43,037 bases of DNA from Dawidia soli (GTDB lineage Bacteria; Bacteroidota; Bacteroidia; Cytophagales; Cyclobacteriaceae). Position 1 is the stretch's first letter; the number at the start of each line of letters is the position of its first letter. The translations under genes were made by a program, and so were the position numbers. The stretch is taken from contig NZ_JAHESC010000055.1 of the NCBI RefSeq assembly GCF_018598185.1, positions 1-43,037 on the forward strand. The letters are read 5' to 3'. This document shows positions 1 through 8,582 of the stretch, one piece after another. Under the pieces are notes generated by a model. That model worked only from the letters and a program-made list of their open reading frames with translations. It was not told the DNA's origin and ran no database searches.

Positions 1-2
1 CG

Positions 3-533
3 CCCATGGAAGATGACGTTGTGAAAGAAGTTAAACGAGCGGGTGTAGGCAAGGTGGTCGCTGTGGCGGGGCGTCCCGAAGGTGATCTATCGACGGACGA
101 GCCGCCGGCCGAAGCTTTCACGGTAACAGAAACGAAAAGACAGGAGCTGGAGCAAACGACAATACCGGTACAGGCTGCCGCGGCCTGTACGTATGGCTGG
201 CGTTGCACCGCGTCTGTTCATACAGCGGAAGTTTCACCGCATTCTGAGCTGCCGTTAAACGCCAAAACCGTAACACCGGCACAACCGGAAACACATAATC
301 GCCCCGAAAAATCCAACGAGCACCGGACAACGAACGTAGCGCATGCCCATCCCGAAAACGAAACGACAAACGATGGATCGATGCACCCCTCGGTTCAAAC
401 AACACCGGCTCCTTCGCCTATCGATGACGATCATAGTCCGGCGTTTTTTTCCCATCCCGTTGTTTCTTCTGCCAACAACTCCAAAAAAGACCGATCCGTT
501 GATTCTACCGGCCTTCATCCCGGTGCGCCATAA
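3..533 (+). CDS. hypothetical protein, C-terminal part, open to window edge
   Basis: The frame is open from the left edge to a TAA at 531-533, with a possible ATG at 6, so this may be the tail of a longer gene. The 175 visible residues are rich in Pro, Thr, Glu, Ser and His and look disordered, with no recognisable domain and no membrane segment. Nothing similar is known to me. The reverse strand also has shorter open frames here, so coding on the plus strand is only favoured by length. A disordered linker of an envelope or anti-sigma type protein is possible but is a guess. Confidence 0.3.
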   Translation, partial: PMEDDVVKEVKRAGVGKVVAVAGRPEGDLSTDEPPAEAFTVTETKRQELEQTTIPVQAAAACTYGWRCTASVHTAEVSPHSELPLNAKTVTPAQPETHNRPEKSNEHRTTNVAHAHPENETTNDGSMHPSVQTTPAPSPIDDDHSPAFFSHPVVSSANNSKKDRSVDSTGLHPGAP

Positions 534-1086
534 TATGCATCCATTCGTCCTGAAAAAATGCAATTCTCAGGTATAATACTTTGTATGTTCCGACAACGTT
601 GTAAATTTAATCTGCTATAACATTGTTCGAATTACCGCCACTGTTATCGTGTGTTAGTATAAACGTTACAACTATAACCATTTTAGTACCTATGAAGACC
701 AGACCGATTTTTTTACCCAAAGGACTCCCTCCTGTTCCCCTGCTGTTGTACAGACATCCCCAACCGTAGGGTAAACACCGTTTCCTGAAAAAAGGCCTTC
801 TCTATTTTAATTCAGATCCAATACCGGCGCAAATTCGCAAACATTTCCCCACAGCCTGAAGACCGGCAGCATCCGCCGGCGTGTGAACAACTCCCGGCCG
901 TGAGACCGGCTGAAAAACGACTGAGCATTCGTGCACACGAACGCAGCTTGCGCAGAAATACGAGCATTACCAGGGATTTATTACGGTGCGGCGAATGAAG
1001 CGTAAAGGAGTTGTTAGGTTGTAAAAAAGCTGCCCGTTTTTGTCCAATCCCGAAGGTTCGGTTGTCATGAAGCAAAGTAATGACAT
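534..1086. other. 553-nt region without a convincing gene
   Basis: The first 150 bases are AT-rich and the rest is GC-rich. Short open frames exist on both strands, the longest being an 87-codon minus-strand frame at 812-1075 that is rich in Arg, Ser and Cys and looks like noise. A 25-codon frame beginning MKTRPIF starts at 692 but has nothing to support it. I see no tRNA, no terminator hairpin and no clear TAnnTTTG promoter. The promoter of the NADH dehydrogenase gene must lie in the last 100 bases or so. Confidence 0.5.
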
Positions 1087-2409
1087 ATGGAAGCGAGTAA
1101 CAGGAACCGCAAAAAGAAGCACATCATCGTCGTCGGGGGTGGATTTGCGGGGTTAAATTTTGCCCGGCAGCTGTTTAACAACAGATTCTTTGCCGTTACC
1201 CTGGTCGACAAGAACAACTATAACTATTTCACGCCGTTACTATACCAGGTGGCGACGAGCTTTCTTGAACCGTCGAGCATCAGCTACCCGTTCCGGAAGC
1301 TTTTTAAAAACAAGGGTATTGCCTTTCACATGGCGACCGTGGCCGACGTCGACCCGACTATGAACACCGTACAGCTTAGCGACGGCGCTGTGCTGCGCTA
1401 CGACTACCTGGTGTTCGCCGCGGGCGCGAAGACGAACTTTTTTGGCAACGAGGTTTTTCAGCGAAAAGCCTTTGCGCTAAAAGACATGGACGATGCGCTC
1501 TACATCCGCAACAAGATGATCCAGGCGCTGGAAAAAGCCGCGGGTGAGAAAGATCCCGAAGCACGACAACGGCTCCTGCGCATCGTGATCGCGGGGGGTG
1601 GCCCTACGGGTGTGGAACTGGCCGGCATGATCGCCGAAATGAAAGACCACGTGCTGCAGGAATATCCCGAGATCGACCCCGCCCTGCCGGAGATCTATGT
1701 GGTGGATGCACTGCCGTACTTATTGGCGCCCATGAGCGATAAAACGCACGAAGCCGCCTACCGCATACTGGATGGCCTGGGAGTAAAGCTGAAATTGAAT
1801 ACACAGGTCTCGCTGTACGAAGACGGCAAAGTATACCTCTCCGACGGCACAGTTATTGACGCGAAGACGTTGATCTGGGCGGCCGGCGTTACGGCCCAAA
1901 CGTTCGAAGGCATCGCTGCCGATAGCCTGGGGAAAGGCCGGAGAATGGTGACAGATCGTTATAACAAGGTGTTGGGGTATGACAACATCTACGCCATTGG
2001 CGACATCAGCATTCAATTTGGCGACCCGGATTATCCGAACGGTCATCCGCAACTGGCGCAGCCGGCCATACAGCAGGGAAAGGCGCTGGCAAAAAACCTT
2101 CTGGCATTGGCCAAGGGTAAGCCCATGAAGCCCTTTAAATACTTTGATCGCGGCGACATGGCGATCATTGGTAAAACACATGCCGTGGCTGACCTCTTTA
2201 AAAAGAAGCTGCACATCGGCGGCCTGCCGGGATTGCTGAGTTGGTTGTTTATACACCTTATCTCGCTGGTGAACTATAACAACAAGATAAAGACACTGTA
2301 CAACTGGACCGTGGCGTATCTCACCAGCGACCAGGCCTTACGCATGATCTTCCGGTCGAAACGCAAGACGCGCGACACTATGCCCGACATCGTACCATTC
2401 AAAAAATAA
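1087..2409 (+). CDS. ndh: type II NADH dehydrogenase (NDH-2)
   Basis: Non-proton-pumping NADH:quinone oxidoreductase, a peripheral inner-membrane flavoprotein that passes electrons from NADH to menaquinone. The 440-aa protein has the full family layout. An FAD-binding GGGFAG lies at residues 17-22 and an NADH-binding GGGPTG at 170-175. A second FAD motif, YAIGD, lies at 302-306, followed by the quinone-site signature AQPAIQQG around 324-331. The C-terminal 70 residues hold a hydrophobic stretch (about 378-396) and a basic tail, the usual membrane anchor. Length is typical. The ATG at 1087 sits just before the conserved first beta strand. It is followed after 4 nt by a small acidic ORF, so the two are probably co-transcribed. 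Confidence 0.95.
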   Translation: MEASNRNRKKKHIIVVGGGFAGLNFARQLFNNRFFAVTLVDKNNYNYFTPLLYQVATSFLEPSSISYPFRKLFKNKGIAFHMATVADVDPTMNTVQLSDGAVLRYDYLVFAAGAKTNFFGNEVFQRKAFALKDMDDALYIRNKMIQALEKAAGEKDPEARQRLLRIVIAGGGPTGVELAGMIAEMKDHVLQEYPEIDPALPEIYVVDALPYLLAPMSDKTHEAAYRILDGLGVKLKLNTQVSLYEDGKVYLSDGTVIDAKTLIWAAGVTAQTFEGIAADSLGKGRRMVTDRYNKVLGYDNIYAIGDISIQFGDPDYPNGHPQLAQPAIQQGKALAKNLLALAKGKPMKPFKYFDRGDMAIIGKTHAVADLFKKKLHIGGLPGLLSWLFIHLISLVNYNNKIKTLYNWTVAYLTSDQALRMIFRSKRKTRDTMPDIVPFKK

Positions 2410-2413
2410 AAAA

Positions 2414-2602
2414 ATGAAATCCCCAACCCCCACCGGTGGACCGCGCAAGGACGCACGTTCACCTGAGCCGACAGACCCTACCTTGCTACAATCTCAGGGC
2501 TTTGCCGAAGACCACACGGCCGACGGCGGCGAGTTCCTGGACGACGCCCTGCGCATGCACGAGCAGACCCTGAGCATGCTGGAAGAAGAGGACGAAGAGT
2601 AA
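2414..2602 (+). CDS. small acidic hypothetical protein downstream of ndh
   Basis: A 62-aa ORF that begins 4 nt after the ndh stop, so it is translated from the same message. The N-terminal half is Pro/Thr/Arg-rich and probably disordered. The C-terminal half (from about residue 38) forms a likely amphipathic helix ending in a very acidic run (LEEEDEE). There is no signal peptide or membrane segment, so it should be cytoplasmic. I do not recognise a family. Its position suggests a partner or regulator of the NDH-2 enzyme, but that is inference from spacing only. Confidence 0.6.
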   Translation: MKSPTPTGGPRKDARSPEPTDPTLLQSQGFAEDHTADGGEFLDDALRMHEQTLSMLEEEDEE

Positions 2603-2668
2603 GCCCCATGTTCGGGCTTTCAGAAAAAATGAATCACGCTGGAGCGGCTCCCGGCGTGATTCATTTTT
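2601..2668. terminator. bidirectional terminator between ndh operon and sdhC
   Basis: A perfect 15-bp stem pairs 2625-2639 with 2654-2668; the intervening 14 nt can itself fold (GGAG/CTCC). The stem begins with five A and ends with five T, so it can work in both directions, which fits two convergent genes. A smaller hairpin (AAGCCC at 2601-2606 with GGGCTT at 2614-2619) lies immediately at the end of the 62-aa ORF. Confidence 0.85.
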
Positions 2669-2699
2669 GCCTATATCTTTTATCCGCCTATGCACATCC

Positions 2700-3371
2700 T
2701 CAGATAAGATGGAAATAAACCGAGAGCGGCATCATGGCGAAAAGTAACGATATGACGATGGAAAAGATTGCACCTCCGGCCAGGATGAGCTTGTTGTACT
2801 TGTTGTGTTTCAGGCCCAACGACTGGAAGGAGCTTTGAAAGCCGTGGAGTAAATGCCAGAAGAGCGAAAAGCATCCGAATAAATATATAATGACCTCGAT
2901 GGGATTCTGGAAGGTCGCCAGGATCATTTGATATAACGGCAGCTCCTCGCCGGTCATAAATTGGTGCTTCCTGTTCGGGATCCAGAAGTTAGAGGTATGG
3001 ATCACCAGAAAAAGAAGGATCAATGTGCCCAGCAACATCATGCTCCGGCTATACCAGGTGCTTTGCCTGGGTGGATTTACCACGTGATAGCGTTCGGCCC
3101 CGCGTGCGTCGCGGTTTTGTTTCCAGAGCATCAGGCCCTGCGCGATGTGAAACAGGAAGCCCAGCACCAGGACGATCTCCAGGGTGCGGATGATGGGATT
3201 GGTGGCCATGAAGTGCGCCCAAACCGTAAAGGTGGCGCCGCCGTCGGGTATAAAGATCATGGCGTTGATGGAGGCGTGTACGACCAGGAAGCTGATCAGA
3301 AACAAGCCGGTCAGTGCCATAACGATCTTTTTGCCGACAGAGCTTGTGAGTGCGCGGGAGAACCAGTTCAT
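2700..3371 (-). CDS. sdhC: succinate dehydrogenase / fumarate reductase cytochrome b subunit
   Basis: Membrane anchor of complex II that binds heme b and quinone and receives electrons from the SdhAB subunits. The 223-aa protein shows five hydrophobic segments (about 14-38, 61-83, 108-130, 153-178, 194-216). Histidines suited to axial heme ligation lie at 32, 75, 125, 173 and 176, as in the single-polypeptide, di-heme (type B) anchors common in Bacteroidota. In many relatives sdhC is followed by sdhA and sdhB. Here the next thing downstream is a terminator and then a convergent operon, so the flavoprotein and iron-sulfur genes must be elsewhere. Confidence 0.93.
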   Translation of the reverse strand: MNWFSRALTSSVGKKIVMALTGLFLISFLVVHASINAMIFIPDGGATFTVWAHFMATNPIIRTLEIVLVLGFLFHIAQGLMLWKQNRDARGAERYHVVNPPRQSTWYSRSMMLLGTLILLFLVIHTSNFWIPNRKHQFMTGEELPLYQMILATFQNPIEVIIYLFGCFSLFWHLLHGFQSSFQSLGLKHNKYNKLILAGGAIFSIVISLLFAMMPLSVYFHLI

Positions 3372-3628
3372 ATGATATATTTTTTTGGGAGTACAATCGA
3401 AGCTCGATTATTGGACATCTCGGGGCATCTTTTTTTCACACGGCCCACATTCCAGCAATCAACACACTCACCATCAACACACTAAGCGTCTGCATACGTT
3501 CCGGGACGCGCCTGTATAATTTCCGGTAAAAAAACCGCAGGCTTTGTCCAATCACACATGTTCAGTTGTCGATAGGCATACTAAAATAACCTCTTTCTAC
3601 ATACGAATCTTTAACAACACACATCTCT

Positions 3629-4393
3629 ATGAAAATTATCATTATTGGTGGCTCAGGTTTGATTGGATCAAAGCTGGCCGAAAAGCTGCGCACCCTCGGA
3701 CACGACGTAAACGCCGCCTCGCCGGCCTCGGGCGTAAACACCATTACCGGCGAAGGCCTGGCCGATGCGCTCCGCGGTGCGGACGTGGTAGTAGACGTCG
3801 CCAACTCGCCGTCGTTTGAAGACAAAGCGGTGATGGAGTTCTTCGAAACTTCCGGCCGCAATCTTCTGGCCGCGGAAGCAGCCGCGGGGATAAAACATCA
3901 CATCGCCTTGTCGGTGGTGGGTACGGACCGGCTACAGGAAAGCGGATACTTTCGCGCCAAGCAGGCGCAGGAAAACCTGATCAAAAAATCGGGCATTCCC
4001 TATACCATCGTGCACTCTACCCAGTTCTTTGAATTCCTCGGCAGTATTGTCGCCTCGGCGGCGAAAGATGCAGAGATCCATTTATCGCCGGCGGCGATCC
4101 AACCGATCTCTTCCGACGATGTCGCGACGGCCATGGCGCAGGTGACGTTGGAAAAACCGGCAAACACGACGGTCGAGATCGCCGGCCCCGAGTCATTCAG
4201 CCTGGCCGACCTCGCCAGTCGGTACCTTAAAAAGACGGGCGACACGCGTACAATAAAAGTGGACGCACAAGCACGGTATTTTGGTGCCACGCTGCAAAAC
4301 AATACGCTGACACCGGGCTACCAGGCGCGTCTCGGTAATATTACGTTCGAAGCCTGGTTTGCGAATCGCCAACCTAAACCCGCAACGGTGTAA
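3629..4393 (+). CDS. NAD(P)-binding atypical SDR / NmrA-like protein
   Basis: A 254-aa Rossmann-fold protein of the NAD(P)H-binding, NmrA-like (atypical SDR) group. The nucleotide-binding motif GGSGLIG is at residues 7-13, right at the N-terminus as usual. There is no clear YxxxK catalytic pair; the YFRAKQAQE segment near 109-117 is where such proteins carry a degenerate version. Such proteins act as redox sensors or poorly defined oxidoreductases. No signal peptide, so cytoplasmic. It is transcribed alone: sdhC is divergent upstream and a strong hairpin follows the stop. Substrate is unknown. Confidence 0.82.
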   Translation: MKIIIIGGSGLIGSKLAEKLRTLGHDVNAASPASGVNTITGEGLADALRGADVVVDVANSPSFEDKAVMEFFETSGRNLLAAEAAAGIKHHIALSVVGTDRLQESGYFRAKQAQENLIKKSGIPYTIVHSTQFFEFLGSIVASAAKDAEIHLSPAAIQPISSDDVATAMAQVTLEKPANTTVEIAGPESFSLADLASRYLKKTGDTRTIKVDAQARYFGATLQNNTLTPGYQARLGNITFEAWFANRQPKPATV

Positions 4394-4455
4394 GCGACAG
4401 CGTCCAGCCGCGACGATCCTACAGTGTTGAATTAACCGTTCTACCATTTCTATAT

Positions 4456-4489
4456 ACAAACGAGGCTGCCCGCAGGCAGCCTCGTTTGT
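4456..4489 (+). terminator. rho-independent-type terminator after NmrA-like gene
   Basis: A perfect 15-bp stem (4456-4470 with 4475-4489) around a 4-nt loop CGCA. It begins 62 nt after the stop codon. The T-run after the stem is weak, but the stem itself contains AAA/TTT ends, which is common in Bacteroidota terminators. Confidence 0.8.
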
Positions 4490-4498
4490 GGAAGACCG

Positions 4499-4528
4499 TT
4501 GCCCGGGCCGTGGTAATTGCTAATTTTG
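4499..4528 (+). promoter_or_regulatory. putative sigma-A promoter of the MORN/TonB_C gene
   Basis: TTG at 4499-4501 and TAATTTTG at 4521-4528, separated by 19 nt. This is an exact match to the Bacteroidota consensus TTG-N17-23-TAnnTTTG. The predicted transcript start is about 4535, giving a leader of roughly 10 nt before the ATG at 4544. This also argues that a TTG at 4535 is not the start codon. Confidence 0.65.
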
Positions 4529-4543
4529 TTATAATTGCCTGCC

Positions 4544-5416
4544 ATGAAAACATCTGCTTTACTCCTGGTTATTGTCATAATCGCCCGCGTAGGGTGCGCT
4601 CAGTCATCGGAAAAAAGAATCGCTTATTTGTCGAAGGACCGCAAGGAAGTTTTTGGTGCCGGTGACGCTGCCTTTTCCCGAACGATCGAAGAAGCAGGTG
4701 ACGGATTTATCCTGCGTGAATATTACCAGCCCTCCGGCAAACTACGCGTGATCGCCGAATGTATCGAGTATGAACCGGAAATCGTATATCATGGTACGGT
4801 GAAACATTATTATGAAAACGGCATCCTGCGGCGAGAAGGCCGATACGAGGAAGGATATGCCACGGGCGTTTTTGTGGAATATTATGAAACGGGTACTATA
4901 TGTCAACGCAAGGAATATCAGTCCGATGACAAAGAGCTCATCCTCCAACATTATACTCCCGACGGAAAGGAAGAGCTAACCCAGGGCAACGGAATCATCA
5001 GCACTACCGACGGCGAAACGGTTTGCAACCTCGAGATTAAGAATTATCTGTTGCTGAACAGCTACTGCATAAAGGGCGGAGATACGGTATATACCGATGT
5101 AGAGAAGCCCGCCGAGTTTCCGGGGGGTATGACGGCCATGATGAAGTTCCTTCAAACCCATGTAAAGTATCCTGCCGATGCACGCCGGAACGGGATCCAG
5201 GGTTCTGTCCTTACGGGTTTCGACATCGACAAGAACGGCAAGATCTCCAACCTGAGCACGGTACGCGGCGTGAGTGACGACCTCAACGACGAGTCCCTGC
5301 GCGTCATCAGCGCCATGCCGCATTGGCTACCCGCCCGGGTGGGGGGCAAAGCCGTCAAGAGCCGCTTCGTACTTCCCATTAAATTCAGGCTGGCGACGAG
5401 TAACCGCCGGCGTTAG
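4544..5416 (+). CDS. exported MORN-type / TonB C-terminal domain protein
   Basis: A 290-aa exported protein. A signal peptide covers about residues 1-19 and ends at VGCAQ; the cysteine could be lipidated but the lipobox is poor. Two MORN/YwqK-like repeats (KHYYENGILRREG and similar) lie at about 80-125. A TonB C-terminal domain (about 195-283) has the Bacteroidota pattern beginning PAEFPGGMTAMMKFL and containing YPADARRNGIQG. In this phylum such proteins are annotated as TonB-family energy transducers, but this one lacks the N-terminal anchor helix and proline-rich periplasmic spanner of a true TonB. A stand-alone periplasmic role is therefore likelier. An in-frame TTG at 4535 was not chosen because the predicted transcript starts there. 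Confidence 0.85.
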   Translation: MKTSALLLVIVIIARVGCAQSSEKRIAYLSKDRKEVFGAGDAAFSRTIEEAGDGFILREYYQPSGKLRVIAECIEYEPEIVYHGTVKHYYENGILRREGRYEEGYATGVFVEYYETGTICQRKEYQSDDKELILQHYTPDGKEELTQGNGIISTTDGETVCNLEIKNYLLLNSYCIKGGDTVYTDVEKPAEFPGGMTAMMKFLQTHVKYPADARRNGIQGSVLTGFDIDKNGKISNLSTVRGVSDDLNDESLRVISAMPHWLPARVGGKAVKSRFVLPIKFRLATSNRRR

Positions 5417-5434
5417 TCAAACGTAAAATTTCGG

Positions 5435-6610
5435 TTACATCGGCGAAAGCGATGCTTTCAGCTCTTCCAGCGTAAAGGCCACGATGCGATCGTCGGTCGA
5501 TGAAGGATTCCCCCGGCCGTCCTGATTGCTGACTGCGATGTATAACCTGCCATCAGCGCCTTCGGCTACATTGCGAAGACGGCCCAATTGCGTATAGAGA
5601 TAACGTTCTACGTTCATGATCCTGGCGGGATCGTCCGGATGAAAAACAGCGCGATACAGCGCCTGCCCGCGCAGACCTGTGAATACAAAGGAATCTTTCC
5701 ACTCGCCCTGCCTGATAAATATGCCGCCGGTGGGAGCCCATGTGGTGGTATCGCCGCTGTGATATACCGGTGTTTCCATGCCCGCTTGTTGCTCACTGCC
5801 GCGGATCACGGGCCAGCCGTAATTTCGTCCGGGCAAGATGCGGTTGATCTCATCCCGGCAGCATCCTTGCTCGTCGGAGGGGCCATGTTCGGTCGACCAG
5901 AGGTCGCCGGTTTCGGGTTGGAAGGCCAGCCCTTGCGGATTGCGATGCCCGTAGGAAAATACATACGAACCCGGGAAGGGATTGTCGTTGGGAATGGCGC
6001 CGTCGCGGGTCAGCCGCAGGATCTTGCCGGCCAGTTCATCCACATCTTGCGCGAGGTTGGGCTCGTACCGCTCGCCCATCCCCCAATACAACATCTCGTC
6101 GGGACCAAATTCCAATCCGCCGCTGTTATGAATATAGTTACCGGGGATCCTGTCGAGCAAAACTTTATCAAACACCGGCTTCCTGGTAGCGGCATCTTCG
6201 CGGTAGCGCACCAGTTTATTCACGAGCTGTAGCGGCCCTTTACTGGCCGCGTAGGTGTAGCCCAGGTATATATATCCGTTATTGGTAAAATCAGGATCGA
6301 GCGTCAATCCCAGCAACCCCGACTCGCCTACTTCCTGCACCACGGTGTCGAGCTTCAGCCAATTGGTTTTCGTGCCGTTTTCGATCACGGTTACCGTGCC
6401 AGGCCGCTCCGTCAGGAACAGGCGACCGTCGGGCGCGAACGCCAGCTCCCAGGGTGTGTCGAGGTTGCTCGCAATCGTTGTTCCGCGATCCGGTCCATCG
6501 TCGTTATCGTCATCATCTTCATCACACGCGACCAGCAGTGCAACGGCTACGATAGAAGTCCAGGCGATTGTCGCCAGTGACTTTCGCAAGGGATTTATGA
6601 AAAGCTTCAT
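5435..6610 (-). CDS. PQQ-dependent aldose sugar dehydrogenase family lipoprotein
   Basis: A six-bladed beta-propeller of the soluble glucose/sorbosone dehydrogenase (Yli/aldose sugar dehydrogenase) family, which oxidises sugars to lactones with pyrroloquinoline quinone. The start at 6610 gives 391 aa. Its signal peptide ends in LLVAC, so lipidation is expected at Cys29, followed by a very acidic linker. Family motifs seen are PWELAFAPDGRLFLTERPG near 53-71, IHNSGGLEFGP with the likely catalytic His162, GHRNPQG at 222-228, WSTEHGP near 239-245 and NYGWP near 264-268. The frame stays open upstream to 6922 but those residues are not protein-like. Convergent with the TonB_C gene (18-nt gap) and divergent from an AraC regulator. 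Whether it binds PQQ depends on cofactor supply, which is not visible here. Confidence 0.92.
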   Translation of the reverse strand: MKLFINPLRKSLATIAWTSIVAVALLVACDEDDDDNDDGPDRGTTIASNLDTPWELAFAPDGRLFLTERPGTVTVIENGTKTNWLKLDTVVQEVGESGLLGLTLDPDFTNNGYIYLGYTYAASKGPLQLVNKLVRYREDAATRKPVFDKVLLDRIPGNYIHNSGGLEFGPDEMLYWGMGERYEPNLAQDVDELAGKILRLTRDGAIPNDNPFPGSYVFSYGHRNPQGLAFQPETGDLWSTEHGPSDEQGCCRDEINRILPGRNYGWPVIRGSEQQAGMETPVYHSGDTTTWAPTGGIFIRQGEWKDSFVFTGLRGQALYRAVFHPDDPARIMNVERYLYTQLGRLRNVAEGADGRLYIAVSNQDGRGNPSSTDDRIVAFTLEELKASLSPM

Positions 6611-6854
6611 ATGAGCAAAGGAGATTGTTTGTAACGGATCACAAAAATTCTGTTCCCGCCAGAAAGGGTCTGGTTCGGAACGATATTCAAAACCGGGAAT
6701 GGTGTGCGGCCACAAAACTCCACAGAAGTAACCGGCCATTTGGGGCATATTGGCAAATAATCCACACGCCCCATACGTTTGTGATAAGATCTCTTCCGAA
6801 CACGTACGAGGTCCGCCGGCGCGGGTAACTACTAAAAAAGTCCTAGTTTTAGGC

Positions 6855-7742
6855 ATGCAAGTAGTCCACGTTAATCCGGCCATACCCGTGCTTCCACTGG
6901 AACCGGATGCCACGGGCAACAAACAGTTCAGGGTGTATAATTACGAGGGGGATTTTCCGAACCCGGCGGAGTTTCTGATCCCACACCGCAAGGATCATTA
7001 CTTGCTTGTCTTTGTGAAGCGTGGCACCGGCCGTCATTGGGTGGACATGACGCCTTACGTTTTTACAAAGAACGCGCTGTATTTTCTGCGCCCCGGGCAG
7101 ATCATTGTGAAAGAGGAATCCAAACGCGTGTGGAGTACGGGCATTGCCTTCACCGCCGAATTCCTTTCCCTGCAGAACGCTTCGCTCAACACACTGCCAC
7201 TCATTCAAAATTATTACAACAGGCATGAACTGCAGCTCACGCCGGCAGATGCGCGGGTCGTGGAAGAGACGCTGCAAAAGATTCGCACCGAGTATCTGCT
7301 GCCCGGCGAATGGCAACAACGCATGCTGGCAGCGCACCTCACGGTATTGCTAACGTATCTAAGCCGCCTGTATGCCGAGCAATTTAAAGAGGACGATACC
7401 GTGACGACCGACAAACAATTGCTGGCGGATTTCCAGGCAAAGATCAACGACCATTTTCGCCAGTTGCACGAAGTAAGCGACTATGCCTCCATCCTGAACA
7501 TTTCGGCGGGTCACCTCAGCGACGTGGTGAAAGGCCAGAGCGGAAAGCCGGCCATCAAACACATTCACGACCGGCTGGTGATGGAAGCACGACGCATGCT
7601 TCTTCACACCAACCAGCCGTTGAAGGAGATTGCTTTCGACCTCGGCTTTTCGGATGCCTCTTATTTTAACCGATTTTTTAAACGCGAGACCGGTGTGACG
7701 CCCGCCGGCTACCGCACAAACATCCGGAAAATGTACCACTAA
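6855..7742 (+). CDS. AraC-family transcriptional regulator
   Basis: A 295-aa DNA-binding protein. The N-terminal two thirds form a cupin-like sensing domain (HRKDHYLLVFVKRGTGRHWVD and a DMTPYVFTKNALYFLRPGQ segment). The C-terminal ~100 residues are an AraC double helix-turn-helix, ending in IAFDLGFSDASYFNRFFKR and then GVTPAGYR. The ATG at 6855 gives the normal family length; the frame is open back to 6750 but that part does not look coding. A palindromic CCTAGTTTTAGG lies just before the start and could be an autoregulatory or promoter element. The SDR gene 67 nt downstream is the obvious target, by the common AraC-SDR arrangement; the divergent sugar dehydrogenase is another. Confidence 0.9.
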   Translation: MQVVHVNPAIPVLPLEPDATGNKQFRVYNYEGDFPNPAEFLIPHRKDHYLLVFVKRGTGRHWVDMTPYVFTKNALYFLRPGQIIVKEESKRVWSTGIAFTAEFLSLQNASLNTLPLIQNYYNRHELQLTPADARVVEETLQKIRTEYLLPGEWQQRMLAAHLTVLLTYLSRLYAEQFKEDDTVTTDKQLLADFQAKINDHFRQLHEVSDYASILNISAGHLSDVVKGQSGKPAIKHIHDRLVMEARRMLLHTNQPLKEIAFDLGFSDASYFNRFFKRETGVTPAGYRTNIRKMYH

Positions 7743-7809
7743 CACCGTTGAATGTGTCACGGGCGAGCTAACGCCTCGCGATACCTTCGTACTGTTACAA
7801 TTCAACATT

Positions 7810-8547
7810 ATGAAAACAGTACTGATCACAGGAGCAAACAAAAGCATCGGGCTCGAAACCGCCCGGCAGTTATTACAACAAGGGTACTATGTATACCTGG
7901 GAAGCCGGGATATGCAAAAAGGCCGGCAAGCTGCCGACCAGCTAAAATCGGAAGGTCTGCAGCATATAGAGCCTGTCATGATCGACGTCGACAGCGCAGA
8001 CGCTATTAACGCTGCCCGCCGGGTGTTGGGCGCCAAAACCCAATCACTGGACGTGCTGATTAACAACGCCGGCATCAGCGGCGGCTTTCCTCAAACGTCC
8101 CTGGAAACAGACCCTCATGTTTTCCGGCAGGTGTTTGACACGAATTTCTTTGGTGTGATCAACACCACGCAGGCATTCATCGACTTGCTGCGGCAATCGC
8201 CGGCGCCGCGCATTGTGAATGTCACTTCGGGCCTGGGTTCGCTTACGTTACACACCGATCCTGCCTGGAAGTATTATCATGTGAAGGGTGCCGCCTATAC
8301 GTCGTCTAAAACCGCCCTCAATGCATATACTATTGTTCTTGCGTATGACCTGCGCGACACCGCTTTTAAAGTAAACGCCGTAGATCCGGGGTACACTGCC
8401 ACTGACTTCAACCATCACTCCGGTCCGGGTACCGTACCTGATGCTGCGGCACGCATCGTAAAAGCCGCTATGATTGGCCCCGATGGCCCGACAGGGCAAT
8501 TCTTTAGCGACGACAACGCGCCCGAGACAGGGATCAGCCCCTGGTAG
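7810..8547 (+). CDS. short-chain dehydrogenase/reductase (classical SDR)
   Basis: A 245-aa NAD(P)-dependent oxidoreductase with all classical SDR marks. These are the cofactor motif TGANKSIG at 7-14, NNAG at 85-88, catalytic Ser140, and Tyr163 with Lys167 in YTSSK. Ser-Arg after the second beta strand (GSRDMQKG) suggests NADP(H) preference. It resembles carbonyl-reductase-like members. The substrate cannot be told. It sits just after the AraC regulator and converges on the subtilase gene with a 35-nt gap. Confidence 0.92.
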   Translation: MKTVLITGANKSIGLETARQLLQQGYYVYLGSRDMQKGRQAADQLKSEGLQHIEPVMIDVDSADAINAARRVLGAKTQSLDVLINNAGISGGFPQTSLETDPHVFRQVFDTNFFGVINTTQAFIDLLRQSPAPRIVNVTSGLGSLTLHTDPAWKYYHVKGAAYTSSKTALNAYTIVLAYDLRDTAFKVNAVDPGYTATDFNHHSGPGTVPDAAARIVKAAMIGPDGPTGQFFSDDNAPETGISPW

Positions 8548-8582
8548 CGATGTGAACGTGACAACCGGTATTTCAGCACTGG

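Noticed and set aside
812-1075. 87-codon minus-strand ORF
   Set aside because: Arg/Ser/Cys-rich composition, no domain, no promoter and no neighbour logic.
3395-3409. Dyad AATCGA-AGC-TCGATT upstream of sdhC
   Set aside because: Only 6-bp arms with a 3-nt spacer and no second copy; could easily be chance.
6611-6922. N-terminal extension of the sugar dehydrogenase to 6922
   Set aside because: The lipoprotein signal peptide starts at 6610, and the extension overlaps the divergent AraC gene and is not protein-like.
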